From Callaeas wilsoni (Eukaryota > Chordata > Aves > Passeriformes > Callaeidae), in contig VWPU01009581.1 of NCBI GenBank assembly GCA_013398955.1, positions 124,001 to 188,000 of the forward strand: 64,000 nt of DNA. Direction: 5' to 3'. The position numbers were made by a program, and so were the translations under genes. Each line of letters opens with the position of its first letter. Position 1 is the first letter of the stretch. Below are positions 23,796 to 34,350 of the stretch, piece after piece. Under the pieces are notes generated by a model, which was given only the letters and a program-made list of their open reading frames with translations, made no database searches and was not told where the DNA came from.

Positions 23796-25525
23796 AATTT
23801 GAGCTAATGACTCAGAAATATGATTTAAAGAGGTCTGTCAGACCTGTTCCAGTGGATCAGCCTGTCCATCAGCCCCACTCCCCTGTCCATGGCAGCTGGA
23901 GCTCATGAACACTTAGGCTAAGAGCATGAAATGGGAGTTATAAAGAGGTAATTTCTTACATTTCCTGGCTTGGAGTACATCTGATTAAATAAACATCTTT
24001 GTCAAAACGAATGGGGAATAAATTGAGTCACTAAATGGACAGCTAGTCAACACAGACAGTGGAATTTAGGACATGATTCATTGGATCATGAAGCAGATTT
24101 ATAAAAAAAGGTCAGGTGACTCACTCCTTAAAAGTGCCTATATCTCTTCATTAATTATAGAGACAACTTGCTTTGACATGTTCAGTCTCAATTCTGTAGA
24201 CATCTACGGCTACATGGCCTGAGCCAAACTCAAGCTGCGTGATAAAATCCTACCATGGAGAGCTTATGTGATAAAATCCTGTCCTGGTGAGCATGTCCCT
24301 GAAGGGATTTTTTTTTTTTTCCCCCCCTACCCCTGAAGTCTTTAAAAAGTCTGTGCTTGCTCACCTCTCCCCACTCATTTCAGAAACTGAGAACCTCTGG
24401 TTATCTTTCCATAGACTTTCAAAACGAACAGCGCAAAAGTGTCATTTAATTAACAACTTGCCACCATCAGCAAGAGTTAGTTTGAGCAGAGACCAATTTA
24501 TTTTGGAATTGGATATTTCTGTTACAAACAAGGCAGCAGCGAGTGTGATCTATGGTGCTTGTAAATTTTATCAGTAATAATTTTTGGTATTCTTTGAAAA
24601 TCAATTCCAAATTCTATTAGGTTACTCCTCTCTTCCCCCTCCCTCACCATTCAGATTTAGATCATGGTACTTGGAATAGTTTTAATCCATTACCTGAATA
24701 ATTCCAATTATCATTTCATACTACTTTACGGCCTTTAATTTTACTGGCATTTTTTTTACCCCCCTCAGTTACAAGACAGAACCATTGCCATGGCATGTCA
24801 AATGCAAAAGTGGATGTTTAGGAAGATTTCAAGTATGGGCTAACCCAACTTTTCCAGATGTCTTTGTACAGCTACCTCTATCTATCTTTCCCACCCATCC
24901 TTCTGTCTGGTCCTGACAATTCCTCTCTGCTGCAGGCGTGTGGGGAGTTTGCAGGTGGAGGCGATTGTCAGGAGGAAGGATTTCGGACAAGCACCACTCC
25001 ACCTGCTCTGCTTTTCCCCAACAGGGGACCAGCCATGCATGAAGAATGATAATTACCCACTGTAAATCAAGAGGAGTCAGTTCGATGTGCTGAATTTTTA
25101 TCACCCCTCTCTCTGCCTTTTTTTTTTTCCCCTTTCCTTTCAGCAGGGTTAATATTCATGCGTATGGATATGGAGACAGGCAGGAGGAGAAAAAGTCTTT
25201 TTAGTAAAATTGCAAGAAATTGTGGTTGTTGGTTATAACAAGGTGCTTCCAAGACCTTAGAAGAGATCACAGCTGTACTTCTGTACATCTTAAAGTAACC
25301 CAAAACATTTCTAGTCTGAACAGGCAGGACAAAGGACAGTTTTACACCTGTTTAGCAACTGGAAAATGAGGCAGGTTGTTTTTAATAAGTTTAAGCTGAT
25401 ACTACAGAGGGAATTGGTGCCATAGTCAATGAGTGGATTCTCATCATTTTACTCTTGAACAAGGTCTTCAGTCACAAGAACACTGTTAAAAACTGTCTCT
25501 CCAAACTATTTAAAATAGAATGATA
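23796..25525. other. Unique non-coding sequence
   Basis: No transposon recognised. There is a T12-C7 homopolymer junction at about 24309..24327 and a T-rich tract near 25118-25138. No supported gene. Confidence 0.45.
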
Positions 25526-25628
25526 AATCACAGGATGATTTGGGTTGGAAGGGAACTTAGAGATCATCTTGTTCCAACCTCTCCGCCAGGGATACCTGCC
25601 ACTAGATCTCGTTGCCTCATCTGCCCTT
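25526..25628 (-). mobile_element. CR1 LINE, short 3' end fragment
   Basis: Reversed CR1 3' end: AATCACAGGATGATTTGGG, then AGAGATCATCTTGTTCCAACC and CCACTAGATCTCGTTGC. About 100 bp, moderately degraded. Confidence 0.88.
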
Positions 25629-27013
25629 TCAATTGCCATGCCTGTGTAGAGGCTTCAAGAGTTTCCCTTTCATCAGATGTCTCCTGAGGTGGGATTGATC
25701 TTGCCTGGTTTTATACAGGTACAGGAGACACTTTTGCATCTGAGCTACTGATAAAAATTCTCTTTGTGCTTAATGGGAATTAACAGGTAGTTTTGAAACA
25801 TGGTTCTTCAGACATACTTCAGGGTCTGCCTAAGGACGTGGTGAAAAGCACTGAGAAATATTTTTGTCTCTCCAGTGGTTGTAGGGATTCTCGGTGTTGA
25901 ACTGAGGGGAGGGAAGTCTGTAGGACACATATCTGAAGTTAAATGAGACGAATGTTAACCCTTCTGTCCAAAACAGTAACACAGGTGGTCTCCCTCTAGC
26001 ATCTCCTTGTGGCTGATCTCAAATTGGTCTAATATGTCCAAAAGAAAACTTTAAAATATCCCTCAGCCACAACCCTCCTCACTGGCTGCTTTTTAATTAC
26101 AAGTATCAACATTCTGCAAACCCTCCAGATCCAAAACATGAGCATCACCACCAGCTTGGACCTTGCAGGTCCTCACATCACAGGACCTCAGCTCTCCCAT
26201 GGAATTTCTCTTTTGCATATACACAGGGGCTGTGCTGAACATCCCTGCAAGTTCCACCATGTGTCAAAGGATGTCACATTTGATTGACTCCTTTTAGTCT
26301 TCACCTTTGGGATATCCCTGCCCGAAATAGCAGGAAGATGCTGAAACACGGGGAAGAGGTGTTGAGTAGGACAGAATGGCCTGAGAAGGGTCAGAGGCTG
26401 TTGGATGAGGTGCAACATGGACCACTTGTGTTAGACCATGTCTGGATCTGAGCTGGGCATCTCTACAGTGCCTTCTCATTATTGTTGTTTCATTTTAGTG
26501 CTCTTACGTAGCACTGGACGTGTGGCAATTTAATCACAGAGAACACCCATAAATTCTCCTGAGTGCTCATTCAGCCTTCTGTTGCTCATGAAGCAAAATG
26601 ATTGACAGCACCTTTTATCTGCCTCAATCTGTAAACACACGTTGCTCCACTGCAGTATTGCTTCCCTTTCCTTCCTGAACAGTCTATGTAAGCAAAAAAA
26701 AAAAAAAAAGTGAAAAAAAAATTAGAAAAGTATTAAAAAATTATAAAACCTCTCTTTTTGATCAACACCATGTCCTTCCTCGAACAGAAAAAGTTTGATA
26801 TGGAAATAGGAGTGTACAATGCAGACCCAGAAGAAAACATTATCATTCATCTGCTTGAGCAGGGTTTAAGTCTCCCCTTGTTTCTTGTGTGGCTTTCAGC
26901 TGATGAAGACAGAGTCACGTGAAATGTCTCTACTTTCTGTTGGCATGTGGGGTGGGCAGAAACCTACCTGAGCAGCAAGGGGATTTTGTTGCATCGAGTA
27001 GAATTCCCTTGCC
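25629..27013. other. Unique sequence with A-rich patch
   Basis: An A-rich stretch lies at about 26694..26747. Otherwise no repeat or exon is recognised. Confidence 0.45.
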
Positions 27014-27510
27014 ATAGAATCATAAAATCATGGAATGGTTTGGGTTGGGAGGCACCTTGAAGATCATTTATTTCAAATCCCCTGCTGTGGGCAGGGTGCC
27101 GCTCACTAGATCAGGATGCTCAGGGCTCCATCCAGCCTGACCCTCCCAGGGATGTGGAGACCATCCACAGCTTCTCTGGGCAACCTGTGCCAGGGCCTCA
27201 TCACCCTCACAGAGAAGAATTTCTTTCTAATATCTGATCTAAACCTGCTCTCTTTCAGTTTAAGACTGTTGCCCCCTACCCTGTCCCTCCATCCCTTGTC
27301 CAAAGTCCCTCTCCAGTTCTCTTGGAGACCCTTTAGGCACTGGAAGGGCCTCTGAAGTCTCCCTGGAGCCTTCTCATCTCCAGGTGAACACCCCTAGCTC
27401 TCCCAGCCTGGCTCCAAAACAAAGGTGCTCCAGCCCTCTGATCATCTCCATAGCCTCCTCCAACAGGTCCACATCTTTCTTATATCAAGAACTCAGACCT
27501 GGACTCAGTG
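27014..27510 (-). mobile_element. CR1 LINE, about 500 bp, minus strand
   Basis: The reversed CR1 tail (CATAGAATCATAAAATCATGG) leads through 'TCTCTGGGCAACCTGTGCCA', 'CTCTCCAGTTCTCTTGGAGA' and 'GGTGCTCCAGCCCTCTGATC' to 'GACCTGGACTCAGTGG'. The module order is intact from the 3' end inward, so this is one 5'-truncated insertion and the longest minus-strand copy here. Confidence 0.95.
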
Positions 27511-27584
27511 GAAGGATTTGGAACAGGAGAATACTTCTTCGACAAAGTATTTGTCCCCAAAAGACACCCAAATGTCCAAATGAA

Positions 27585-27623
27585 CATATATATATGTGTG
27601 TGTGTGTACATATATATATATAT
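27585..27623. repeat. Compound TA/TG microsatellite
   Basis: A run of TATATA, then (TG)n, then CATATATATATATAT. Alternating purine-pyrimidine throughout, so prone to length change. Confidence 0.9.
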
Positions 27624-27684
27624 CAACACTGGCCAGTCGAAGGGAGGGAAAGCCAGGCCCTAGGAGCCGCAGACCTGTGGCTGC

Positions 27685-28279
27685 TGTCGTGGTTCATTGT
27701 CTTGGGGTGATTCTATGACCATACTGTATTCCCCATCACCTGCTTGATCTCTAGTGTACCTTTAAATTGCAAAGGGGGGAGAGAGAAGCCGAGAGAACTC
27801 TTCAAAGCGGCCAGCTTGACCTTGCATCTAGAATGTTTTGCATTCTTTTCTCTCCCGATTCTGACAACTTTGGTTGGTTAGAAGAGTTTTACTCTCTAGT
27901 TTCTTCAGCTTTCAGCGGAGAAGGGTCTGTGATCTGCCTCAGCAGCTTCTGTTCCTTTTTGGACTGTTTTTGGCTTGCTTTTCATCCGAGACCAGCTCCC
28001 ATCTCCGGACCTGCTCGGCGGGACCCTCCAAGGGGGATCGTCGGACCCTGCCTGGCCGGCTCGGCCCAGCGTAGGACTGCAGGTTTTACCTACAGAAAGA
28101 ACTCTAAAATCCATAGTCCTCTTTTAGGGGACAGAGGAGGGGGTTTCAATATCCTTTTTTGCCCCATAACAATGAAGGACTCTGTTTGTTAAATAAATAG
28201 GATTTTTCACTTTCATTCGAAAAATTATTTTCCCGAACCCGTGGGGGAGGTGCTGCCAGGGCCTGCTTGCCTGGCAGGC

Positions 28280-28315
<36 letters not shown>

Positions 28316-28372
28316 TGCCCCTCTCGGGTCGTTTCCTCCTGGATTTGTGTCCAAACCGGTACATTCATGACA
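27685..28372 (+). mobile_element. CpG-rich solo LTR, about 690 bp
   Basis: The proposed element begins TGTCGTGGTTCA and ends ACATTCATGACA, giving TGTC.../...GACA termini. The flanking pentamers GCTGC and CCTGC differ at one base, consistent with a 5-bp target duplication as in ERVL-like elements. AATAAA lies at 28192..28197, followed by 'AGGATTTTTCACTTTCATTC' and 'TTTTCCCGAACCCGTGGGGG', wording I associate with passerine ERV LTRs. The family assignment is from memory. The many surviving CpGs suggest a relatively young copy. The 141-codon frame inside it is not a gene. Confidence 0.7.
28282..28311. repeat. (GA)n microsatellite inside LTR
   Basis: About 15 GA units, located downstream of the AATAAA in the U5-like part of the LTR. 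Read on the minus strand it gives Ser/Leu-repeat frames that are not genes. Confidence 0.95.
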
Positions 28373-29115
28373 CCTGCCTGTCTCTCAGGTCTCTCTCCAT
28401 GCTCTGTTCCATTTTCTTGGATTGAAAAGTCAATCTGTTTCCCCTTCACTCCCTCCTTCAGCTCTGCTGGCCATGGGAAATTGCTTTCAGAGCTTGCTGC
28501 AGGGTGAAAGCGCTTTGGAGCTGTAGAAAACAGGCAGGCAGCAAAGCACCGAGAATTTAGCAGAACAAAGGAGGAGAACAAACAAACCCATTTTCATATT
28601 TGCTGCTAAATGTCTTTCAGCCTCCAGCCCTGTTATTCTTCCTCTTAGAATTAGAAAAACCCTGTTAGCAGGAAGTGCATTTGCTCTTTGACAGTTACCA
28701 GCATATTCTTTAAATGGATACAGCAATTCTCTTCTCCCGTTAACAATAACCACTTTGCATTTATATCGTAGTTATAGATGTATTTATATATATAATTCTG
28801 CAGTATATAGCTAAACTGTGGTTTGCAGGAAGCTCTCAAGGAAAGCGGATGTTGTGCTCAAGAGCACTGATATTCAGTGATCAAGCAGATCTCTGATCCC
28901 AGACCTACAGATAAGTTCTGCAAAGAAACACCTGCCAAGAGAAACTGAAGGAGCACTTAAATGCCCCTTCATCTCTAACACAGCCAGAGTCAATCAAATC
29001 TACTTCCCAAGGCAGTGATCCACAGGATTAAAAAAAAAATCAAAAAACAAATACATAACCATATGCCAGTATGTATTAGGGAATTAAAAAGGGTTTCTGT
29101 AGGATTGCTTCATCA
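28373..29115. other. Unique non-coding sequence
   Basis: No repeat or exon recognised, apart from an AT-alternating patch near 28755-28800 and an A-run near 29031-29040. Confidence 0.45.
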
Positions 29116-29262
29116 AATCACAGAATTGTTTTGGTTGGAAGGGACCTTTAAGATCATCAAATTTCAAATTTTTTGTCATGGACAGGGACACCTTCCACTA
29201 GACCAGGCTTCTCCAAGCCCTGTCCAACCTGGCTTTGAACACTTTCAGGGATGGAGCAGCCA
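29116..29262 (-). mobile_element. CR1 LINE, 3' end fragment
   Basis: Reversed CR1 3' end: AAATCACAGAATTGTTTTGG, then GACAGGGACACCTTCCACTA and CTTTCAGGGATGGAGCAGCC. About 147 bp. Confidence 0.92.
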
Positions 29263-29598
29263 CTGGGTGCAGTGGAAAATGTGACTTTAGGATTTTGTAG
29301 CTACAATAGGACTTGTGAAAGGTGAAAATGCCTGCTTGACAGATGCATGAAGTAAAAATCAGTGAGGAAGGCCCATATACTGCTTTAATCCAGCTCATGC
29401 CTTACTCAACAGTCTCTAAATCTCCTCCACTGACAACCCAAGCCTCTGCATGGAAATTATTTTTCCCTTTGAAAAACTAATCCTGAAGAGATTTGATTTG
29501 GTTGTGACCAAAATATTACTGTGCTGAACTGTTCAAGAAATAAATGTAAACCGTATATTTTAAACATGCATAAAAATTGCACAACCACACATATGATG
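29263..29598. other. Unique non-coding sequence
   Basis: Nothing recognised in about 335 bp. Confidence 0.4.
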
Positions 29599-29724
29599 GA
29601 AATTAAATTCTTCCCTGTGAGGGTGGTGAGGCCCTGGCACAGAGAAGCTGTGTCTGGAAGTGTTCAAGGCTAAGTTGGATGGGTCTTGGAGTAACCTGGT
29701 CTAGTGGACGGTGTCCCTGCCCAC
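29599..29724 (+). mobile_element. CR1 LINE, 3' region with internal deletions
   Basis: Sense CR1 from 'AATTCTTCCCTGTGAGGGTGG' to 'GACGGTGTCCCTGCCCAC'. Two short blocks are missing: the 'GGTTGCC' after CTGGCACA, and the 'GGCTGCCCCATCC' before TGGAAGTG. The 3' tail is absent. Confidence 0.9.
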
Positions 29725-31097
29725 ATTAACCAGGATCTTCTTCACATCAGTAAAATTTGTGTGCTTTGGAAACATTTTCAGTGTATTCACCAGAAGATCT
29801 TGTTTGCTCTGTATTCAGGAAGAGTTCGCCTGTCTGGGGCCAGATTCTTCAGTGTGCTGAGCATCTCTGCTTTCCAACAAGCTGTGAATAATGTCCATGG
29901 CCAACTTTGTCTTCTTCACCTAGATTTTTTGGGAGTTTTACTTGTTCCAAAAATATCAAAATTTGACGAGATGCTGCTCTGAAAGTTGCTGGGTTTCTTC
30001 TCTCATTGGCTTCCCTCTGACTGCAGCAACCACCCCCCCTCCTGTCCTTCCCATTTGCTCCTGGTTCCACCCTGAGCACTGTCCGAAGGAAGAGCTTTCA
30101 TGTCTGATCTAATCCTTTTTCACACCCAGGAGCTTCATCACACCTGGCAGGTGCTGGGAATCCAGCCAGGTCAGGAGGTACCAGAGATGGATCAAGGCTC
30201 TCCCAGAAGTGCAGTTGTGCAGCTGAAAGAGCCGTGTGAGGCCCCGAGCACCACGGCATTCATGTGTTACCATTAACACTCCATCCTGCCCGTTTGAGGC
30301 TGTTTCCCCTTGATTACCTCCCTAAATCAATTCTAATGGATTTTCTCTAAGTTTTGGTTTTTTTTTCCCTCTACTTTCAGTCCTTTCCCACCACCCATCC
30401 CCACCACTCTCCATCTCTGGAATCATTGCCAGCTCCCCTTCCTTGCATCAAAGCCCTGTTTCATCATAGGACTGTAATTTATACAATTTCTCTTGCTCGC
30501 TTTGCTTAATTGTCTCATTTGTAATATTCCATCCTTTTTCCTTTCCAGCTCATTCGGAATACCCAGGCTGGTTAAAATAAATATGTATTTTTAATTTTAA
30601 GCAGCATAATTTAATTTGGTGAGTGCAGGATGAGTATCAATCAGAGCTGCCTCTGAATCCAAGGCACATCAAATCTCAGCCATGAAAACAGCATGTGTGG
30701 CTCAGATTCACACCCCTCCTGTCCCTTTTTTATAACATGCAAAGCTCTGAAATTCTCTGCCTGAGGTGCAGGTATTCAGAGGACTTCCCAAGCTCCCCAG
30801 GGGTGGTTAATAACCAAGGAGAAGTGGAGGCAGACTGGAAGACCGAAGGCTCTGACTGGGGTTTTTCTCAAGGCCGAGAGACACCCAGTTTTCAGAGGAG
30901 GTTGTAGTAGTTCCATTCAGTGTAAACCTTGTTTCCCAAGTGCCTCTCATGGACCATTTGCTATCCCCACCAGTTCTTGTGTCTTGTCTTCATCACTGGC
31001 TTTATCCCACCCGCTTGAAATAAGCCCCCAAACTGTTTTTCTCACTGTACCACTACCTGTGAATCCCCACCAAAAACTGACTGTGACTGTTACAGTC
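29725..31097. other. Unique non-coding sequence
   Basis: No transposon or exon recognised. The plus frame at 29704..29982 (92 codons) has no recognisable domain. Confidence 0.45.
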
Positions 31098-31145
31098 AGA
31101 ATCATTTAGGCCGGGAAATACCTCTAAGGTCATCAAGCCATTTCA
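31098..31145 (-). mobile_element. CR1 LINE, minimal 3' end fragment
   Basis: About 48 bp: AGAATCATTTAGGCCGGGAA, then ACCTCTAAGGTCATCAAG. This matches the reversed 'GTTGGAAAAGACCTCTAAGATCATCAAG' type of CR1 tail. Short and degraded, so confidence is moderate. Confidence 0.7.
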
Positions 31146-33900
31146 AGGGACTTTCAGTTTACAACAGCCTCAAAGTTTTATTCCGACTTAGTATCGAGAC
31201 ATTTTTAGGAGTTTCTGTCTTTCACCTACATGTGAGACTTCAGAATATTTGATGCACATCCAAGGGGGGCTTAAACTCTTCTGGCTGTTCTCTTGATGAC
31301 TGACACCTCATGCCATTGTGTGGAGGCTCTCCAGGTCTTCAAATCACATCAGTCCTTGGCCAAAAACGTCCAAGTGTTGGTGTCTGGAGGGTCTTTAGCG
31401 GCCAGGTGCATCCCTACTCCGTCTGAAAAACTCCCTTTACAACTGACAGTAATGATGGAACTGCCTTTTGCAGAACCCTTGGTGGAAAATTCAGAATGAG
31501 AATATGAGGGAGTCTAAGGGGACCAGAGCTGCCTCCCCAAAATGTCCATTTCTCTATCCAACAACCCTGCAGGTTACTTCATCCTTCCTCATTTCTGCTA
31601 GTGCAAGAAGTGGGGACGATGCTAAAGCTGAGGGTCAGGATCAGGGCTCAGGCACCCAAATTATGAGCATTTGAAGATTTTTCCTTCCTTACAAAGACAT
31701 ATTGCACTTTCCTCCCTCCCTGCTTCCATGCTTCCTTTACCTTCCCTGGAGTAGATCCCAGAGCTGATTTCCCAGGTAAAAAATACACCCTGAGATGCTT
31801 CCAATCAGTTTCATGAGGTGTCCCAAAGCTGTCATTCCTGGTGGCAGTGCACCCTGGTGTGTCTGAGGACACAAGGTCTGAAACAGGGTCTGGGAAGTGT
31901 CAGATTCACAACAGGAGCTGGAATGATGCACCTGCATCCAGTGCCTGATCCCTGTAGGAATTTCAGGTGGACTTTGCAGCACTCAGGTGAGGGCTGCTCC
32001 AAAAGCCTTTTCCTGGATGCTTGTGTGCCCATTGCCCAGGGATTCACACACAGCTGCTGAGCTGTAATATTTTGTCTTGTTTACCAAGCTTTGCACTAAA
32101 CCTGTACAATTTCATGTCACTGCAGGATCCAGTGAGAGACGTAGAAATTTATTTTAGAAATTACAACATTTCTGTTTGCCAGAAAGTGACAAAGGACTCC
32201 AGTACCTCTGGGGATATCTCTCTTTTCTCCCCACCCTCTGCTCCCCAGGACTCCCCTCAAGCTGTTTTGTTGTGAACTGTGCACCATTACCAGCAGGTAA
32301 TTGGAGCAGCCACTATTAAACAAGGTAGATGTAAAACTAAACTCAGGGAACCACTTCAGCTCACAATAATAGTGCCCATAATTTTTAGGGCTGCGTAAAC
32401 GGTGCCGCATATCTTTGGAACATCCGTTCTTATCGTGTTATCACTGTGCATTTTATTTATGCATTTTACTTGCTCTTTTTATTTGACGTTATTTTACCAG
32501 GTGTGCTGAACACACCTGTAGCGTGTAGGAGTGGAGGTATCTGAATTCTTTGGCTACCTCCTGTGAAAATTACCTCCAAAGTGTGTAGTGGATTTGGAAG
32601 CAGTCTCAGTTTCAGAGGGCCCCTCTCCCTGCTGCAATGAATCCAAGTGAAAAGGATGTTTTAAAGGGAAATTTTTTCCCTTGTGTTGTTTCAAACATTT
32701 TAGAAGCGAGGATGGACCCATTTGTACCCATTTGGAAGGGGAGGTGACTCTTGGTAGACTCCCCTCTCTTCTGTGTGCTGTTGGAATGTGCTGAGAGAGG
32801 GGCACATCCAGCTCTCTTCCAGGACTCAGAAGGCTTTGGGGTTTGATAAATCACCTTCAGATAAACACTGGGGCTCTGAAGTGTTCCTGGTAGGGGCTAT
32901 GGAGGATTGCAGCTATGCAATCCCAGAACATCAGCCTCTAGAGGGATTACTCCCAGTGGTGATCTCAGGAGTGTTTCTACTCTACTCTGGGAGACAGCCC
33001 CAGCAGAAATAATTCTTGGAGCTTTATTTCCCTGTGATGTTGTGCACAGGGAGGCAGCAGGGAAGAGCTGCACTCAGGGTTTGCATTGCCCCCTCTCTAT
33101 CCCGAGGATCTCTTGTTCCTGGGAAATAGTGATCCCAACTTTGTTCATCTTTAGCCACTTCACATTTTCCCAGTAAAGGCAACACTTTTATCTTTTATTC
33201 ACCTCCACGTAGCATCTCCATCAGATGAGGCTGTAACCCAGGCTGCATTTGGGAGAAGGACACTTATCTTCTCCTCTCCATTTGGGAACAAAAATATTCA
33301 CAGGATCACAGTTACTGGAAGAGAACGCACACACATTAAGAGATGCCTTGTAAAGCTTGCAACCAGCACATGGGTGGAGTTAAACATCAGAGAGAGACCT
33401 ACAGTGAGGCCAAGATTAACAATTCCTTCTCAGGCTGAGGGATCTTCTTCCCTAGAGTGTTTTGCCACTGTGGGTGGGCTGGCAGACCCCAGGGGAGAAG
33501 ACTTTTTGATGATCTCCTCATCCGCTACCTCAGGAAGCATTAACAGCCCCCACGTCCTGTTTCCATCCCTGAGGATGAGATGGATACAACCTTCTTAGGC
33601 CAATGCTGAGGGCCAAGGCAAAGCACTGGGAATAGCCTCTGGATCACTTGTCTCAGTGAAAAGTGAAGGGAATCAGGGGGATCCCTAGCAGGATAAAAAG
33701 AGGGATCAGAGGCGTGGGTGACCCAAAGGGTCAGAGGAAACAAAAATGGGCAATGGGTTAAATAGTGTCCAAAGCTTCACACTTTTAGCCCCATTCCTTC
33801 TCTTTTTCTCCTCCAGAACATACACAAGATGTTCTTGGATTAGAGACACATCAATTACACTTGGAATGGCCTTGACCATCACTGATTGTTTATCTGTGGG
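31146..33900. other. 2.75-kb unique non-coding stretch
   Basis: No transposon recognised. 32400-32530 is AT-rich with repeated TTTAT/GCATTTTA motifs. Numerous frames of 60-97 codons on both strands have no recognisable domain. Confidence 0.45.
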
Positions 33901-34350
33901 TGATGCCTTAGGGTTTTAGCTTTTAGATTGTCATATGTTTGTGATCCTGCAATTCTTTAGTGTATAACTCTGAGCTCCATGTAGAGTGTTAGCTACTGCT
34001 TTTCCCATTTTGGTCAGACACAACAATTCCTCTCTAGGCCTGAGAATCAAGGACACCTCACTGTGTCAGGCCCCGAGAAATGGAAACAAAAGTGAGTTGG
34101 GGGGGAGCAAACTGAGAGAATGGGACTCCACTGCCTGAAGCTGTAATTGGACAATTAACCTCTGATATGCAAATGGACAAAATTTATATCTGTGCAAAAA
34201 ATGTGTGACTGTCGTCCACCTTGGCTGTAGTCTCTGCGAGACTCCTGCACTGCCCAAAGTGTACCCTGTGAAGGCCTTTTAATAAATCCCTACCCTTTAT
34301 CCTTTCTCTCTGTCCAGCCTCTGTTCCAGGTCAGCCTCTACAAGGCATCA
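33901..34350 (+). mobile_element. Solo LTR, 450-bp family, copy 3, with perfect TSD
   Basis: Begins TGATGCCTTAGGG and ends CTACAAGGCATCA, exactly 450 bp. Both sides carry TGGG (33897..33900 and 34351..34354), a perfect 4-bp target site duplication that fixes the element boundaries for the whole family. AATAAA lies at 34281..34286. It is a direct repeat of copy 1, about 16.5 kb away, and inverted relative to copy 2. No internal retroviral sequence adjoins it. Confidence 0.95.
34167..34189 (+). promoter_or_regulatory. Octamer plus TATA-like site in LTR copy 3
   Basis: Perfect octamer ATGCAAAT at 34167..34174 and TTTATAT at 34183..34189, at the same distances from the LTR start as in copy 1. 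Confidence 0.5.

Noticed and set aside
27767..28192. 141-codon plus frame
   Set aside because: Lies wholly inside an LTR with poly(A) signal and is not a retroviral or cellular protein I recognise.
17367..34350. A single 17-kb provirus bounded by LTR copies 1 and 3
   Set aside because: The interval contains unrelated unique DNA and CR1s and no retroviral internal genes, and copy 3 has its own perfect target duplication. They are separate solo LTRs.
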